The notes below the pieces were generated by a model. That model did not search any database. It saw only the letters and a list, made by a program, of their open reading frames with translations, and had not been told where the DNA came from. From UBA5336 sp039818165 (GTDB lineage: Bacteria; Pseudomonadota; Alphaproteobacteria; Caulobacterales; Hyphomonadaceae), in the NCBI GenBank assembly GCA_039818165.1, contig JBCBUL010000007.1, positions 34,732 to 98,731 of the forward strand: DNA of 64,000 bases, read 5' to 3'. This document shows positions 18,263 to 27,127 of the stretch, in pieces. A program made the position numbers and the translations under genes. Within the stretch, counting starts at the first letter, position 1. Each line of letters opens with the position of its first letter.

Positions 18263-18601
18263 ATGTCAAAACGCGATGAACTCATCGAGAAATACGCCAA
18301 GGTGCTGAAGGAAAAAGGTGTGTCCGTGGATATGGACCTGTTGAAAAAGGTGACGATCGGCTGTGGTCCGTCGATCTATAACCGCGACAGCTCCACCATT
18401 TCCGCCAATGACCCGGCTGAAATGGACCGCGTGAAGAAGAACTTCCTCATGAAAAAGTTGGGCCTGAAAGAGGGCGCGAAGCTTGATGAGGGCCTCGACG
18501 CCGTGATTGACCAGTATGGCAAGTCCGACCGGAACAAGTATCGCGCTGCAATCTACTACATGCTCACAAAGCACTTCGGCAAAGAGAGCATCTACGGCTA
18601 G
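18263..18601 (+). CDS. DUF2853 family protein
   Basis: 112-residue cytosolic protein of the DUF2853 family, found mainly in alphaproteobacteria and without known function. Diagnostic stretches are MSKRDELIEKYAKVLKEKG, LKKVTIGCGPSIYN, a helix with NFLMKKLGL and the C-terminal RNKYRAAIYYMLTKHFGKE. The ATG at 18263 is preceded by a strong Shine-Dalgarno (AAGGAGAAG); the longer upstream frame lacks family similarity. A terminator follows 34 bp past the stop. Confidence 0.9.
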   Translation: MSKRDELIEKYAKVLKEKGVSVDMDLLKKVTIGCGPSIYNRDSSTISANDPAEMDRVKKNFLMKKLGLKEGAKLDEGLDAVIDQYGKSDRNKYRAAIYYMLTKHFGKESIYG

Positions 18602-18635
18602 GCCTCCGCCCCAGTCGAGACGATATGCAATCAAA

Positions 18636-18666
18636 GCCGTCCGGCAGTCTGTCGGGCGGCTTTTTT
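18636..18666 (+). terminator. Rho-independent terminator after DUF2853 gene
   Basis: Stem GCCGTCCGGCA / TGTCGGGCGGC (18636-18646 and 18650-18660, with wobble pairs) and a 3-nt loop, followed by TTTTTTG. Confidence 0.85.
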
Positions 18667-18766
18667 GTTGCCTTGCCAATGGTCTCGGAATGCGGGATAC
18701 GGCCTCCCTCAATATGCAGCCGCCGACGTGTTCGACCCACGCGGCACGGCACAGAAAGGCAATTCC

Positions 18767-19708
18767 ATGGCTCGGCAGCGCAAGCGGAAAGGTGATCCCG
18801 TTCATGGCTGGCTCGTCCTCGACAAGCCTCTGGACATGACATCCACCCAGGCTGTGGGCCTGACAAAACGCCTGCTCAACGCCCAGAAAGCCGGACATGG
18901 AGGCACGCTGGATCCACTGGCGTCCGGCATTCTCCCGATCGCCTTCGGTGAGGCAACGAAAACGTCCGCCTGGGCCATGGATGCGGAGAAAGATTACGTC
19001 TTCACCATCGAATGGGGCACGTCGACAGACAGTCAGGACAAGGAAGGCGAGACCATCGCCACTTCCGATGCTCGCCCTACGGTGGACCAGGTCGAAGCTG
19101 CGCTTGAAGCCTATCGCGGCGAGATCGAGCAGGTTCCTCCGAAATTCTCCGCCATCAAAGTGAATGGCGAACGCGCCTATGACCTGGCGCGGGACGGGGA
19201 GACCTTCGAGCTGGAAAGCCGCCCGGTCACCATCCACGACGCGAAAGTGACCGACATGCCGGACGCGGATCACACGGAAATCCATGTGATCACGGGCAAG
19301 GGGTTCTATGTCCGCGCCCTGGCGCGGGACCTTGCCTTCGATCTGAGGTGTGAAGGGCACATCAGTGCCTTGCGCCGAACCCGTGTGGGTGAGTTTACGC
19401 TCGAAGATGCCATCCAACCCGATGCGCTGGAGGCCAAAGAAGACCTCAACGAGCGCCGCGAAACGCTGCTCCCCCTGGAAACGGCGCTGGATAATTTGCC
19501 ACCGGTGGATTTAGCGCCGGGCGATGCTGACCTGTTGAAGCAAGGCCGAACCGTGAAACTCCTGCCCCATGCTGTCGAGGCCTGGCGAGCAGATCTGCGT
19601 TCAGACCGGGAAGACCGCATGGCTGTTGCGATGGATGGCGAAACAGCGTTGGCGCTGGGCGAGGTCCGCGCCGGTCAATTCAAACCGACGCGGGTGTTTC
19701 AGGTCTAG
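18767..19708 (+). CDS. truB: tRNA pseudouridine(55) synthase
   Basis: Makes pseudouridine 55 in the T-arm of tRNAs. 313 residues. The catalytic Asp lies in HGGTLDPLASGILPIAFGEATK, and the family's KVNGERAYDLARDGE and GFYVRALARDLA segments are present. ATG 18767 gives the expected N-terminus (MARQRKRKGDPVHGWLVLDK). In most proteobacteria truB follows infB and rbfA on the same strand; here it is convergent with infB, the two stop codons sharing CTAG at 19705-19708, and rbfA is not in between. Confidence 0.95.
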   Translation: MARQRKRKGDPVHGWLVLDKPLDMTSTQAVGLTKRLLNAQKAGHGGTLDPLASGILPIAFGEATKTSAWAMDAEKDYVFTIEWGTSTDSQDKEGETIATSDARPTVDQVEAALEAYRGEIEQVPPKFSAIKVNGERAYDLARDGETFELESRPVTIHDAKVTDMPDADHTEIHVITGKGFYVRALARDLAFDLRCEGHISALRRTRVGEFTLEDAIQPDALEAKEDLNERRETLLPLETALDNLPPVDLAPGDADLLKQGRTVKLLPHAVEAWRADLRSDREDRMAVAMDGETALALGEVRAGQFKPTRVFQV

Positions 19709-22275
19709 TCCAGTGTTCGGGCGATTTCTTCGACCGTGAAGCACTCGATGCGGTCACCCTCGCGAATGTCTTCATAGCGCTCGAACGCCATGCCGCATTC
19801 CATGCCGGAAGACACTTCAGCCACTTCGTCCTTGAAGCGCTTGAGTGTTTTCAGCTTGCCCTCGTGGATCACCACATCGTCGCGCAGCAGGCGGACGCCG
19901 CAACCGCGCTTGACCACACCTTCGGTAACCCGGCAGCCGGCCACTTTGCCAACTTTCGTGATGTTGAACACTTCCAGGATCTCGGCGTAACCGATGAAGC
20001 TCTCGCGTTGCTCTGGCGCGAGCATACCTGACAGGGCGTCCTTCACGTCATCGATCAGATTATAGATGATCGAGTAGTAGCGAATCTCGACGCCTTCCTT
20101 TTCCGCCAGGTCGCGGGCCTGTTTATTGGCACGAACGTTAAAGGCGATGATCGGCGCACCCGAAGACTGGGCCAGAAGCACATCTGACTCCGAGATACCG
20201 CCCACGGCGCCGTGGATCGCGGTCGCTTTCACCTCTTCGGTGGAAATCTTCTCCACGGATTGGGAAATCGCCTCCACAGATCCCTGTGTGTCGGCCTTCA
20301 CGACGAGGGGAAGTTCCTTCGCTTCGACAGCCCCATCCTTCAGCTTGTTCATCAGCTGATCGAGGGAGGCACGCGCCGCGGCAGAGGCCTTGCCAGCCAC
20401 CTGCCGCTTCTGACGGATCCGATACTCGGTAATCTCGCGGGCGCGGGCTTCATTGTCGACCACGTAGAATGGTTCACCAGGCTCAGGCGCACCGTCGAGG
20501 CCAAGCACTTCAACCGGAACCGCAGGGCCGGCCTCTTTGACCTGTTTGCCACGCTCATTGTTCAGCGCACGCACCTTGCCCCATTGGGTTCCTGCGACGA
20601 CGATGTCGCCGCGTTTCAGAGTGCCCCGCCGAACCAGAACCGTTGCAACAGGTCCACGGCCCTTGTCGAGCTGACTTTCAATGACATTGCCATCGGCGTC
20701 CCGGTCAGGATTCGCCGTAAGTTCCAGAAGTTCTGCCTGAAGGGCAATCGCCTCAGACAAGCCGTCCAGATTAGTCTTCTTCAGTGCAGAGACCTCAACA
20801 GCCTGAACATCACCTCCCATGGCCTCGACCTGGAGGTCGTGCTGGAGAAGTTCCGTCAACACATTCTGGGGCTTCGAATCGGCTTTATCGATCTTGTTGA
20901 CCGCAACAATGATCGGCACTTCAGCCGCCTTAGCGTGATTGATTGCCTCGATCGTCTGGGGCATCACACCATCGTCTGCGGCAACGACGAGAATAACGAT
21001 ATCGGTAACGTTCGCACCGCGCGCTCGCATAGACGAGAACGCCGCGTGGCCGGGCGTATCAATGAAGGTGATTTTCTTCCCGTCAGAGTCGCTCACCTGA
21101 TAGGCGCCGATATGCTGGGTAATCCCGCCTGCTTCGCCGGAGACCACATCGGTCTCACGCATGGCGTCCAGCAGGGATGTCTTACCGTGGTCGACATGGC
21201 CCATAATGGTTACGACCGGGGCGCGAGGCTTCAGATCGGCCTCTTCGTCGACTTCGCCTTCGAGCCCGATTTCGACGTCAGACTCGGACACACGTTTCAC
21301 TGTGTGGCCAAACTCGGTGGCGATCAGTTCCGCGGTGTCCGCATCGATGATGTCGTTTCCACGCATCATCTCGCCCTGCTGCATCATGAATTTCACCACG
21401 TCGCCGACTCGCTCTTTCATGCGGCCCGCAAGGTCCTGCAGCGTAATAGTTTCTGGGAGCGTGACCTCGACGGAGACCTTTTCCCCGCCATCGCTTCCGC
21501 CAGACTGGCGCCGTTCGCGTTCGCGTTCACGAGCCCGTTTCACAGATGCTAGCGAACGCTGGCGATCGCCATCATCTCCCAGAGCAGCCGCAATCGTCAG
21601 CTTGCCGCGACGGCGCTCCGATCCACCGCGCGAGCGTCCTCCACCCTGGCGTTCACGGTCGTCTCCGCGCGCAGCACTTTTGCCACGCTTTACCCGGCCG
21701 CCGGCCGCTTCCAGTGAGGATGGGTCTGGCGGTGCAACGGGGTCGTCGGCACGGCCAGCGGCCGGTTTTCCACGATTTCCGCGGGGCTTTTCAGCTTCGC
21801 GCTTCTTGGCTTCCAGCTCTTCAAGGCGCTTGCGCTCTTCCTCGGCCTTGCGACGGGCTTCGGCTTCTTCGCGCTCCTTGGCTTCCTGGACTTTCTTGTT
21901 CTGCTCTTCGCGCAGGCGAGCCTGGGCTTCCTTAGTCTTATCGACCTCGGCCTTACGGGCCTCTTCCTGCGCTTTACGCTGCAGCAGCACCTTCTGGCGG
22001 GCGAGCAGCTCGGCCTCTGTGATGCCGAGCTTTTTAGCCATGGCGGCGAGCTTGGACGGACCACTTCCGCCAGTCCCCTTCGCAGAAGACCCAGCGCCAG
22101 CCCCGCCACCAGAACGGTTTCCACCGCCTGATCCGCTTGGGGTCACTACGCGCTTTTTCTTCTTCACGACCTCCACTTGCTTGGATCGGCCATGGCTGAA
22201 GCTCTGCTTCACCGTGCCGGATCCCCGGGAAGTCGTTAGGGGTTTACGCCCGCCTGTATCTTTCGTGTCGCTCAT
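19705..22275 (-). CDS. infB: Translation initiation factor IF-2
   Basis: GTPase that brings initiator tRNA to the 30S subunit. 856 residues from ATG 22275; a TTG three codons earlier is possible. The N-terminal third is a Lys/Arg/Glu-rich helical low-complexity region, usual for alphaproteobacterial IF-2. The G domain shows G1 IMGHVDHGKTSLLDA, G2 GGITQHIGAYQV, G3 DTPGHAAFSSMRARGA and G4 VNKIDK. The C-terminal domains include AKVGKVAGCR-like FNITKVGKVAGCRVTEG. It is the last gene of the rimP-nusA-ylxR-infB run, with 51 bp between ylxR and infB. Confidence 0.97.
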   Translation of the reverse strand: MSDTKDTGGRKPLTTSRGSGTVKQSFSHGRSKQVEVVKKKKRVVTPSGSGGGNRSGGGAGAGSSAKGTGGSGPSKLAAMAKKLGITEAELLARQKVLLQRKAQEEARKAEVDKTKEAQARLREEQNKKVQEAKEREEAEARRKAEEERKRLEELEAKKREAEKPRGNRGKPAAGRADDPVAPPDPSSLEAAGGRVKRGKSAARGDDRERQGGGRSRGGSERRRGKLTIAAALGDDGDRQRSLASVKRARERERERRQSGGSDGGEKVSVEVTLPETITLQDLAGRMKERVGDVVKFMMQQGEMMRGNDIIDADTAELIATEFGHTVKRVSESDVEIGLEGEVDEEADLKPRAPVVTIMGHVDHGKTSLLDAMRETDVVSGEAGGITQHIGAYQVSDSDGKKITFIDTPGHAAFSSMRARGANVTDIVILVVAADDGVMPQTIEAINHAKAAEVPIIVAVNKIDKADSKPQNVLTELLQHDLQVEAMGGDVQAVEVSALKKTNLDGLSEAIALQAELLELTANPDRDADGNVIESQLDKGRGPVATVLVRRGTLKRGDIVVAGTQWGKVRALNNERGKQVKEAGPAVPVEVLGLDGAPEPGEPFYVVDNEARAREITEYRIRQKRQVAGKASAAARASLDQLMNKLKDGAVEAKELPLVVKADTQGSVEAISQSVEKISTEEVKATAIHGAVGGISESDVLLAQSSGAPIIAFNVRANKQARDLAEKEGVEIRYYSIIYNLIDDVKDALSGMLAPEQRESFIGYAEILEVFNITKVGKVAGCRVTEGVVKRGCGVRLLRDDVVIHEGKLKTLKRFKDEVAEVSSGMECGMAFERYEDIREGDRIECFTVEEIARTLD

Positions 22276-22326
22276 CCGCACCAATTACTTAGTTTCCCAG
22301 TCCGCACCATGCGCACCGGATTGCCA

Positions 22327-23067
22327 TCAAGGATCGCCAGCCGAGAACCAGTGATCTTCAGGCGAAAGCCGAAACCCTTTCAGCCGGCCGTAGGCAACAG
22401 TCCAGCTGTTCACCATAGGGCCGGGTTGAAGCAGAGCGTGTATCACACCCTCGCGCCCCAAGGCCATGCCCAATTCAGCCGACGACAGTGCGCCGGCGAC
22501 CTCTACATCTCCATATAAGGCTTTTGCGAGGGAATACACCTTCGTCCGCCCATCCTTCGCGCCATCACTGGCCTCTATCAACCAGGCTGGCTTTGCCTTT
22601 TTCAAACTGGCGCGCACCTGGTCAAAGCCGGTTACGAGCCCGCCCGACTTTCTGGCCAGCCCGAACAAGGCAACGCAGCGCTGAAGCAACAACGCCTCAA
22701 CGGTGTCGGCAAGCGCCTCATCGGCCTTGGACTTTGCTTTGAACCGCCTTGAGAAAGCGTCTTTGGTAACGGCCTCGTTCAGACACTCGCGCTGGGCGCT
22801 GACCCAAACGCCACGACCCGGCAGTTTGCCTGCAACATCCGGCACAACCGCGCCATCGGGCGCGCGCACAAACCGGATCATCTCCGATTGCGGGCGCACC
22901 TCACGCGTCACGGCGCATTCGCGTTCAGGCGAGGCTGTCTTTGACGTTAGGCGCGCAGGCCCCGTCGACCGATCATTGGGGCGTTTCGGAATCGTCCGCC
23001 TCCCCCATATCGGCCAATGCCTCGAGATCGAGGTCCAGGGCTTCAGCCGCAGCCTCCAGGTCAGCAT
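22327..23067 (-). CDS. YlxR-family RNA-binding protein (DUF448)
   Basis: YlxR-type protein of the nusA-infB operon. The core shows ECAVTREVRPQSEMIRFVRA, corresponding to the family's R-x-C-I-V-T-G-E then R-F pattern, then GAVVPDVAGKLPGRGVWVSA. A second domain (ALLLQRCVALFGLARKSGGL, then GFDQVRASLKKAKPAWLIEA) resembles the L7Ae-like RNA-binding fold common in alphaproteobacterial versions. The start is unclear: after the nusA stop there is no ATG, GTG or TTG before the conserved block, so the 5' end is placed at the in-frame ATG 23067, overlapping nusA by 95 bp. A rarer start codon nearer 22970 is possible. Confidence 0.8.
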   Translation of the reverse strand: MLTWRLRLKPWTSISRHWPIWGRRTIPKRPNDRSTGPARLTSKTASPERECAVTREVRPQSEMIRFVRAPDGAVVPDVAGKLPGRGVWVSAQRECLNEAVTKDAFSRRFKAKSKADEALADTVEALLLQRCVALFGLARKSGGLVTGFDQVRASLKKAKPAWLIEASDGAKDGRTKVYSLAKALYGDVEVAGALSSAELGMALGREGVIHALLQPGPMVNSWTVAYGRLKGFRLSPEDHWFSAGDP

Positions 23068-24811
23068 CGCTGATCTCGACATCCCCGTCGCTGCCCGCGT
23101 CGGGGAACACTTCGTCCGCGCTTGGCGCATCACCCTCGCCAGAGCCCAACTCACCCAGGGCCAACAAGGCCTTTTCTTCGTCGGTGAGGTTCATTTCCTC
23201 ACCGAGTTGGTCTGCCGCCATCTGGGCCTGGAGCTCATCCAGTGCAGCCTGCTCGATCCAGCCGACTTTCACGCGTGTCTTCATAATGAAGATCTGGGCA
23301 TCATCCTTACGCATTTCGCCCTTCTTCAAAATGCCGTCCACCCAAACGGGTTTCCCATCCGGTCCAGGCTCGCGATAACCCGTGATATCGTCGGGCACGA
23401 GGCCGGCGACATCTTCCACGGTCTTAATGCCCTCTTCCCCCATTTTCACGGCGAAGGCTGGCGTGACGCCTTCCAGTTCCATGACGGCGTCTTCAACGCC
23501 AAGTTCACGCCGCCGCGCATCTTGTTCAATAGCGAGCTTGTCGAGGTATTCCCGGGCGCGCTCCTGAATCTCGGACGCGACATCCTCGTCGAAGCCCTCG
23601 ATTTGCATGAAGTCTTCGGCCGCGACGTAGGCAATCTCTTCAACGGTCTCAAACCCTTCCGAGGCCAGAAGCTGAGCAAGTGTCTCGTCCGCATCCAAAG
23701 CCTGCATGAAGAGGTCCGTACGCGCCTGGAAGTCCTTCTGGTAGCGCTCGGAATCCGATGTCTCGGTGATCAGATCAATCTGCCAACTCGTGAGCTGCGA
23801 TGCCAGTCGTACATTCTGGCCGCGACGACCGATGGCGAGGGGGAACTGGTCATCGGCGACCACCACTTCCACGCGCTCTTCTTCTTCGTCGAGCACCACT
23901 TTCGAAACTTCCGCAGGCTGGAGCGCATTCACGATGAATGTTGCATCGTCATGGCTCCACGGAATGATGTCGATCTTCTCGCCCGAGAGCTCTGACACGA
24001 CCGCTTGCACGCGCGCGCCTCGCATACCCACACAGGCACCGACCGGGTCGATGGAGTTGTCATTGGAGAACACGCCAATCTTTGCGCGCGATCCCGCATC
24101 CCGGGCGCATGCCTTGATCTCGATGACGCCCTCATACACCTCAGGCACTTCCTGGGCGAATAGCTTGACCATGAAGTCCGGATGGGCGCGCGACAGGAAG
24201 ATCTGCGGGCCTTTCACCTCACGGCTTACCTTATACAGGTAAGCGCGCACGCGGTCATTCGTCTGGAAGTTTTCGCGGGGAATGCCGTCATTGCGGCGGA
24301 TAATGCCTTCAGCGCGGCCGAGGTCCACGATCACGTGGCCATACTCAACGCGCTTCACGATCCCGTTGATGATCTCGCCTTCGCGGTCCTTGAATTCATT
24401 GAACTGGCGCTCGCGTTCGGCGTCGCGCACTTTCTGCATGATAACCTGTTTCGCCGTCTGGGCCGCGACACGGCCGAAGTCAAACGGCGGCAGCTCTTCA
24501 GTGATTTCGTCCCCAATTTCGAGATCAGCGTCGATCTTTTTGGCATCGGTGACTGTGATCTGCTGGGTCTCGTCCTCAATGTCCACGTCGGCCACAACGG
24601 TCTGAACTCGCATCAGAGTCTGCTCGCCTGTCTCAGGGTCGATCAGGGCGCGAATATCATGCTCCTGGCCGTATCGGGACTTGGCTGCTTTCTCGATAGC
24701 TTCCTGCATGGCCTCGATGACAATCGTCTTGTCGATCGCTTTTTCTTCCGCAACGGCCTTCGCAATCTGCAGGATTTCCAGGCGGTTGGCTGATACGCCG
24801 ACGGTACTCAT
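22973..24811 (-). CDS. nusA: Transcription termination/antitermination factor NusA
   Basis: RNA polymerase-binding factor that modulates pausing, termination and antitermination. 612 residues: an N-terminal domain (about 1-130, EILQIAKAVAEEKAIDKTIV), an S1 domain (GEIINGIVKRVEYGHVIVDLG), two KH domains (one with GACVGMRGARVQAVVSELSG, one with AIGRRGQNVRLASQLTSWQ), and an acidic C-terminal extension with helix-hairpin repeats (LLASEGFETVEEIAYVAAED). ATG 24811 overlaps the rimP stop by 4 bp (ATGA), implying translational coupling. Confidence 0.97.
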   Translation of the reverse strand: MSTVGVSANRLEILQIAKAVAEEKAIDKTIVIEAMQEAIEKAAKSRYGQEHDIRALIDPETGEQTLMRVQTVVADVDIEDETQQITVTDAKKIDADLEIGDEITEELPPFDFGRVAAQTAKQVIMQKVRDAERERQFNEFKDREGEIINGIVKRVEYGHVIVDLGRAEGIIRRNDGIPRENFQTNDRVRAYLYKVSREVKGPQIFLSRAHPDFMVKLFAQEVPEVYEGVIEIKACARDAGSRAKIGVFSNDNSIDPVGACVGMRGARVQAVVSELSGEKIDIIPWSHDDATFIVNALQPAEVSKVVLDEEEERVEVVVADDQFPLAIGRRGQNVRLASQLTSWQIDLITETSDSERYQKDFQARTDLFMQALDADETLAQLLASEGFETVEEIAYVAAEDFMQIEGFDEDVASEIQERAREYLDKLAIEQDARRRELGVEDAVMELEGVTPAFAVKMGEEGIKTVEDVAGLVPDDITGYREPGPDGKPVWVDGILKKGEMRKDDAQIFIMKTRVKVGWIEQAALDELQAQMAADQLGEEMNLTDEEKALLALGELGSGEGDAPSADEVFPDAGSDGDVEISDADLEAAAEALDLDLEALADMGEADDSETPQ

Positions 24812-25407
24812 TGGGCGGCTCCACTTTGCTCGCTATCGTCTGTGTCATCTTCGGTTTCGTCCAGCTCAAGGCCGTCAAAACCGTCTTCATCGGGTTGTGG
24901 CGGCAGGCCTCCGCGCTCGCGGGCCGCCTCTATCAATTCATCGGTCAGCAGCAGGCTGGCCTTGATCATCTCGTGCACCTGAGCCGTCAATTCGACCTCG
25001 CCTTCGAGCTCGATGTGCACGCCCGCCTCGTCTTCGCCGAGGATGATACCGCGGAAACGGCGCTGACCATCCAGCGGCATGGCCAGCTCGATCTTCGCCA
25101 GATGCCCTTCCCAGGCCGCAAAATCTCCCGGCCGCGTCAGTGGCCGGTCTATGCCGGGTGTTGAGACCTCCAGCATGTAAGCGCCGGAAACCGGATCTTC
25201 GACGTCAAATACCGGCGAGAGAGCGCGCGACATATTGGTGCAATCCTCGACATCTGCCAGAGCGCCGCCGGTTCGATCGACCATGATTTGGACCCCGGGA
25301 CGGCGACCGCCCGTGATCCGCACCCGCACGATATCGAGCCCCAGACCAGCTGCAACCGGCTCGGCGAGGGCTAGGATACGTTGTTCTTGCTGTGACTGTG
25401 CGATCAT
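24808..25407 (-). CDS. rimP: Ribosome maturation factor RimP
   Basis: Helps late maturation of the 30S subunit. 199 residues. The N-terminal domain has GLDIVRVRITGGRRPGVQIM; the central segment YMLEVSTPGIDRPLTRPGDF is the family signature, followed by a small beta-barrel domain and an acidic tail. First gene of rimP-nusA-ylxR-infB, with a 4-bp overlap into nusA. The cspA terminator lies just upstream, so the operon must start from a promoter in or close to the short gap near 25408-25440. Confidence 0.95.
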   Translation of the reverse strand: MIAQSQQEQRILALAEPVAAGLGLDIVRVRITGGRRPGVQIMVDRTGGALADVEDCTNMSRALSPVFDVEDPVSGAYMLEVSTPGIDRPLTRPGDFAAWEGHLAKIELAMPLDGQRRFRGIILGEDEAGVHIELEGEVELTAQVHEMIKASLLLTDELIEAARERGGLPPQPDEDGFDGLELDETEDDTDDSEQSGAAQ

Positions 25408-25429
25408 GGAGCGAGCTACGTTTCCGGGT

Positions 25430-25464
25430 AAACAAAAGCGGCGGCCCCGTGCCCGGAACCGCCG
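25430..25464 (-). terminator. Rho-independent terminator after cspA
   Basis: On the minus strand CGGCGG (25464-25459) pairs with CCGCCG (25444-25439), with G/C-rich extension in the loop, followed by CTTTTGTTT. It lies about 75 bp past the cspA stop and directly before rimP. Confidence 0.75.
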
Positions 25465-25539
25465 ACGATATGTTTCGACTTGATGTCGTTATAATCCGGG
25501 GCGCTCGCTTTGTCACCCCCGGCTTACAAGTCAGATTGC

Positions 25540-25749
25540 TTAAAGGACTTTCAGGTCCACAGCGGATGTCTTGTTGCGGCGCTCGTCTGTGTAGAGCTCG
25601 TACTGGATCGCCTGATCTTCCTGGAGCGAACGCAGACCCGAGCGCTCAACAGCGGAGATGTGAACGAAAATATCGGAACCACCATCATCGGGCTTGATGA
25701 ATCCATAGCCCTTTTGATCGTTGAACCACTTGACTTTGCCGGTCGCCAT
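25540..25749 (-). CDS. Cold-shock domain protein
   Basis: 69-residue single cold-shock domain, an RNA/ssDNA-binding chaperone. RNP1 (KGYGFIKP) and RNP2 (DIFVHISAV) are intact. The N-terminus MATGKVKWFNDQ is canonical. GGAAGG precedes ATG 25749. It has its own terminator and a long upstream leader, so it is probably a stand-alone gene. Which paralogue (CspA, CspE or similar) cannot be told from one sequence. Confidence 0.95.
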   Translation of the reverse strand: MATGKVKWFNDQKGYGFIKPDDGGSDIFVHISAVERSGLRSLQEDQAIQYELYTDERRNKTSAVDLKVL

Positions 25750-25785
25750 TTGGGGACCCTTCCGTAGATATCTCGCGCCATGCTG

Positions 25786-25923
25786 CCCACACCGTGTGGG
25801 CGGTCACGAGGGTCTCGCTTACGGTGGGGTGGGAAGTCAGGGCCGTCGGTTCGACGGGTCTTGGCATTCGAACCGACCGTATTCGATACGCGTGTTAGGC
25901 TCACAACCTGACGTTAGCGTCAA
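25786..25923 (-). promoter_or_regulatory. Candidate promoter and structured leader of the cold-shock gene
   Basis: A TTGACG (25923-25918) and a weak -10 GCCTAA (25900-25895) lie 17 bp apart. A start near 25888 would give a leader of about 140 nt, in line with the long 5' UTRs known for cold-shock genes. A perfect 7-1-7 inverted repeat CCCACAC/GTGTGGG (25786-25800) lies 37 nt before the start codon and could form a hairpin. Thermosensing is inference only. Confidence 0.4.
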
Positions 25924-25955
25924 GTGAAATTGGTGTGACACGAGACACCGATAGA

Positions 25956-26984
25956 CTAGTTCTTTGAGAAGTAATCAGTCGAGTAGGTGTAGTATGTCGT
26001 GAAGTTCGCGGCATCCAGCTGGCATGGAATCTCATTGCGTTCGATATCCGGGACAAAGGATGAGTTCTCTAGTTGGCGCGTGGCGATATCATCAAATATT
26101 TCATTCGGAACAGCGCTGAGCACTTCCACATTTTTGGGCCTTCCAGCTTCTAAGTCATAACCCAAAATTACTGCCCCATATCTCGCCTGGTCGCCGAGTT
26201 CTCGAAGCTCGTCGGCCGTTGGCTCCAAGCGAGAAGAAAACTCTGCTTCACAAAACGGCAGAGTATCATGCGTCGCTGCAAGCGGGGGAAAACCATCAGC
26301 GTTTAGTCCGTAACTGTTATAGATCGCTGAGATGTCCTGCTCTCGAGCCTGACCTCTGGCAAAAAAGCCTTCCCCACGAACTCTCAAGACTTTGTCCCAG
26401 GCAACAGTTTCCCAAAAAAGTGGAACTATCCAATCTGGAATACTGCCATCGTCTGTAAGCGCTATAGTTCTGTCCTGCCAGAGTCGCCCAGTGAGATGGG
26501 CCATTAACAAACGAGGCCGCCTCATGTTCCCGCGCTGAACATCAGAAATAATTTCAGCCATCCGAGCACGCGCCCAAGCTTCGTTTAGGCCGATTTCTTC
26601 AGGCGGCTCAAAATGGTCTGCCGCTTCTCCTGCCGTTTCGAAAGCTCGCGCCCAGTCTCGCGTCGCAAAATCGTATTCATATCTGGTTCGAAAGGCTGCG
26701 GTCGACAGAACCGTGGGCGAAGTATCTACGATGTCGCGGAGTTCACGGTCGAGTCGGCGTTGACGAGAGCTTCGGTTCGGTTTGTCGTTCCAACGCGTCC
26801 AAGCGGCGAGGAGATCCCGAGTTGAGCCAGGCTCTAAGGTATCAACCAAGTTTTCAGCGGCAGCGCAGTCCTGCTCCAAACAAGCCAAGACGGCGGCGTT
26901 GAAGGTCGTATCCGTATCTTGATCAGCACTAGCGGCGCCCATGAAAAAAATAACTGCAATAGCTGAAACAACCGGTAACCGCAT
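25956..26984 (-). CDS. Secreted protein with TonB-C-like C-terminus (paralogue B)
   Basis: 342 residues. A signal peptide begins at ATG 26984 (MRLPVVSAIAVIFFMGAASA) with AAGGA 9 bp upstream; an ATG at 27017 lacks one. The mature protein is mainly helical with a TPR-like N-terminal half (VLACLEQDCAAAENLVDTL). The C-terminal 90 residues resemble a TonB C-terminal domain: RYGAVILGYDLEAGRPKNVEV, then ILSAVPNEIF-like LSAVPNEIFDDIATRQL. No TonB-type membrane anchor or Pro-rich linker is present. The gene just upstream (27128-28285) has the same layout, so the two are tandem paralogues. Base composition is less GC-rich than average. Confidence 0.75.
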   Translation of the reverse strand: MRLPVVSAIAVIFFMGAASADQDTDTTFNAAVLACLEQDCAAAENLVDTLEPGSTRDLLAAWTRWNDKPNRSSRQRRLDRELRDIVDTSPTVLSTAAFRTRYEYDFATRDWARAFETAGEAADHFEPPEEIGLNEAWARARMAEIISDVQRGNMRRPRLLMAHLTGRLWQDRTIALTDDGSIPDWIVPLFWETVAWDKVLRVRGEGFFARGQAREQDISAIYNSYGLNADGFPPLAATHDTLPFCEAEFSSRLEPTADELRELGDQARYGAVILGYDLEAGRPKNVEVLSAVPNEIFDDIATRQLENSSFVPDIERNEIPCQLDAANFTTYYTYSTDYFSKN

Positions 26985-27127
26985 CAGATTGATCCTTTCG
27001 TTTAAATTGTTTATCAATTAATTTTTATTGAATTGCAATATGTTTTTGCCCTCGTCGGAAACTGAAGTGGTTTTGCAATCTGACGCCAACGTGCTGTGAA
27101 ACCGATGTGACGGTCGCCCCTAAAGCT

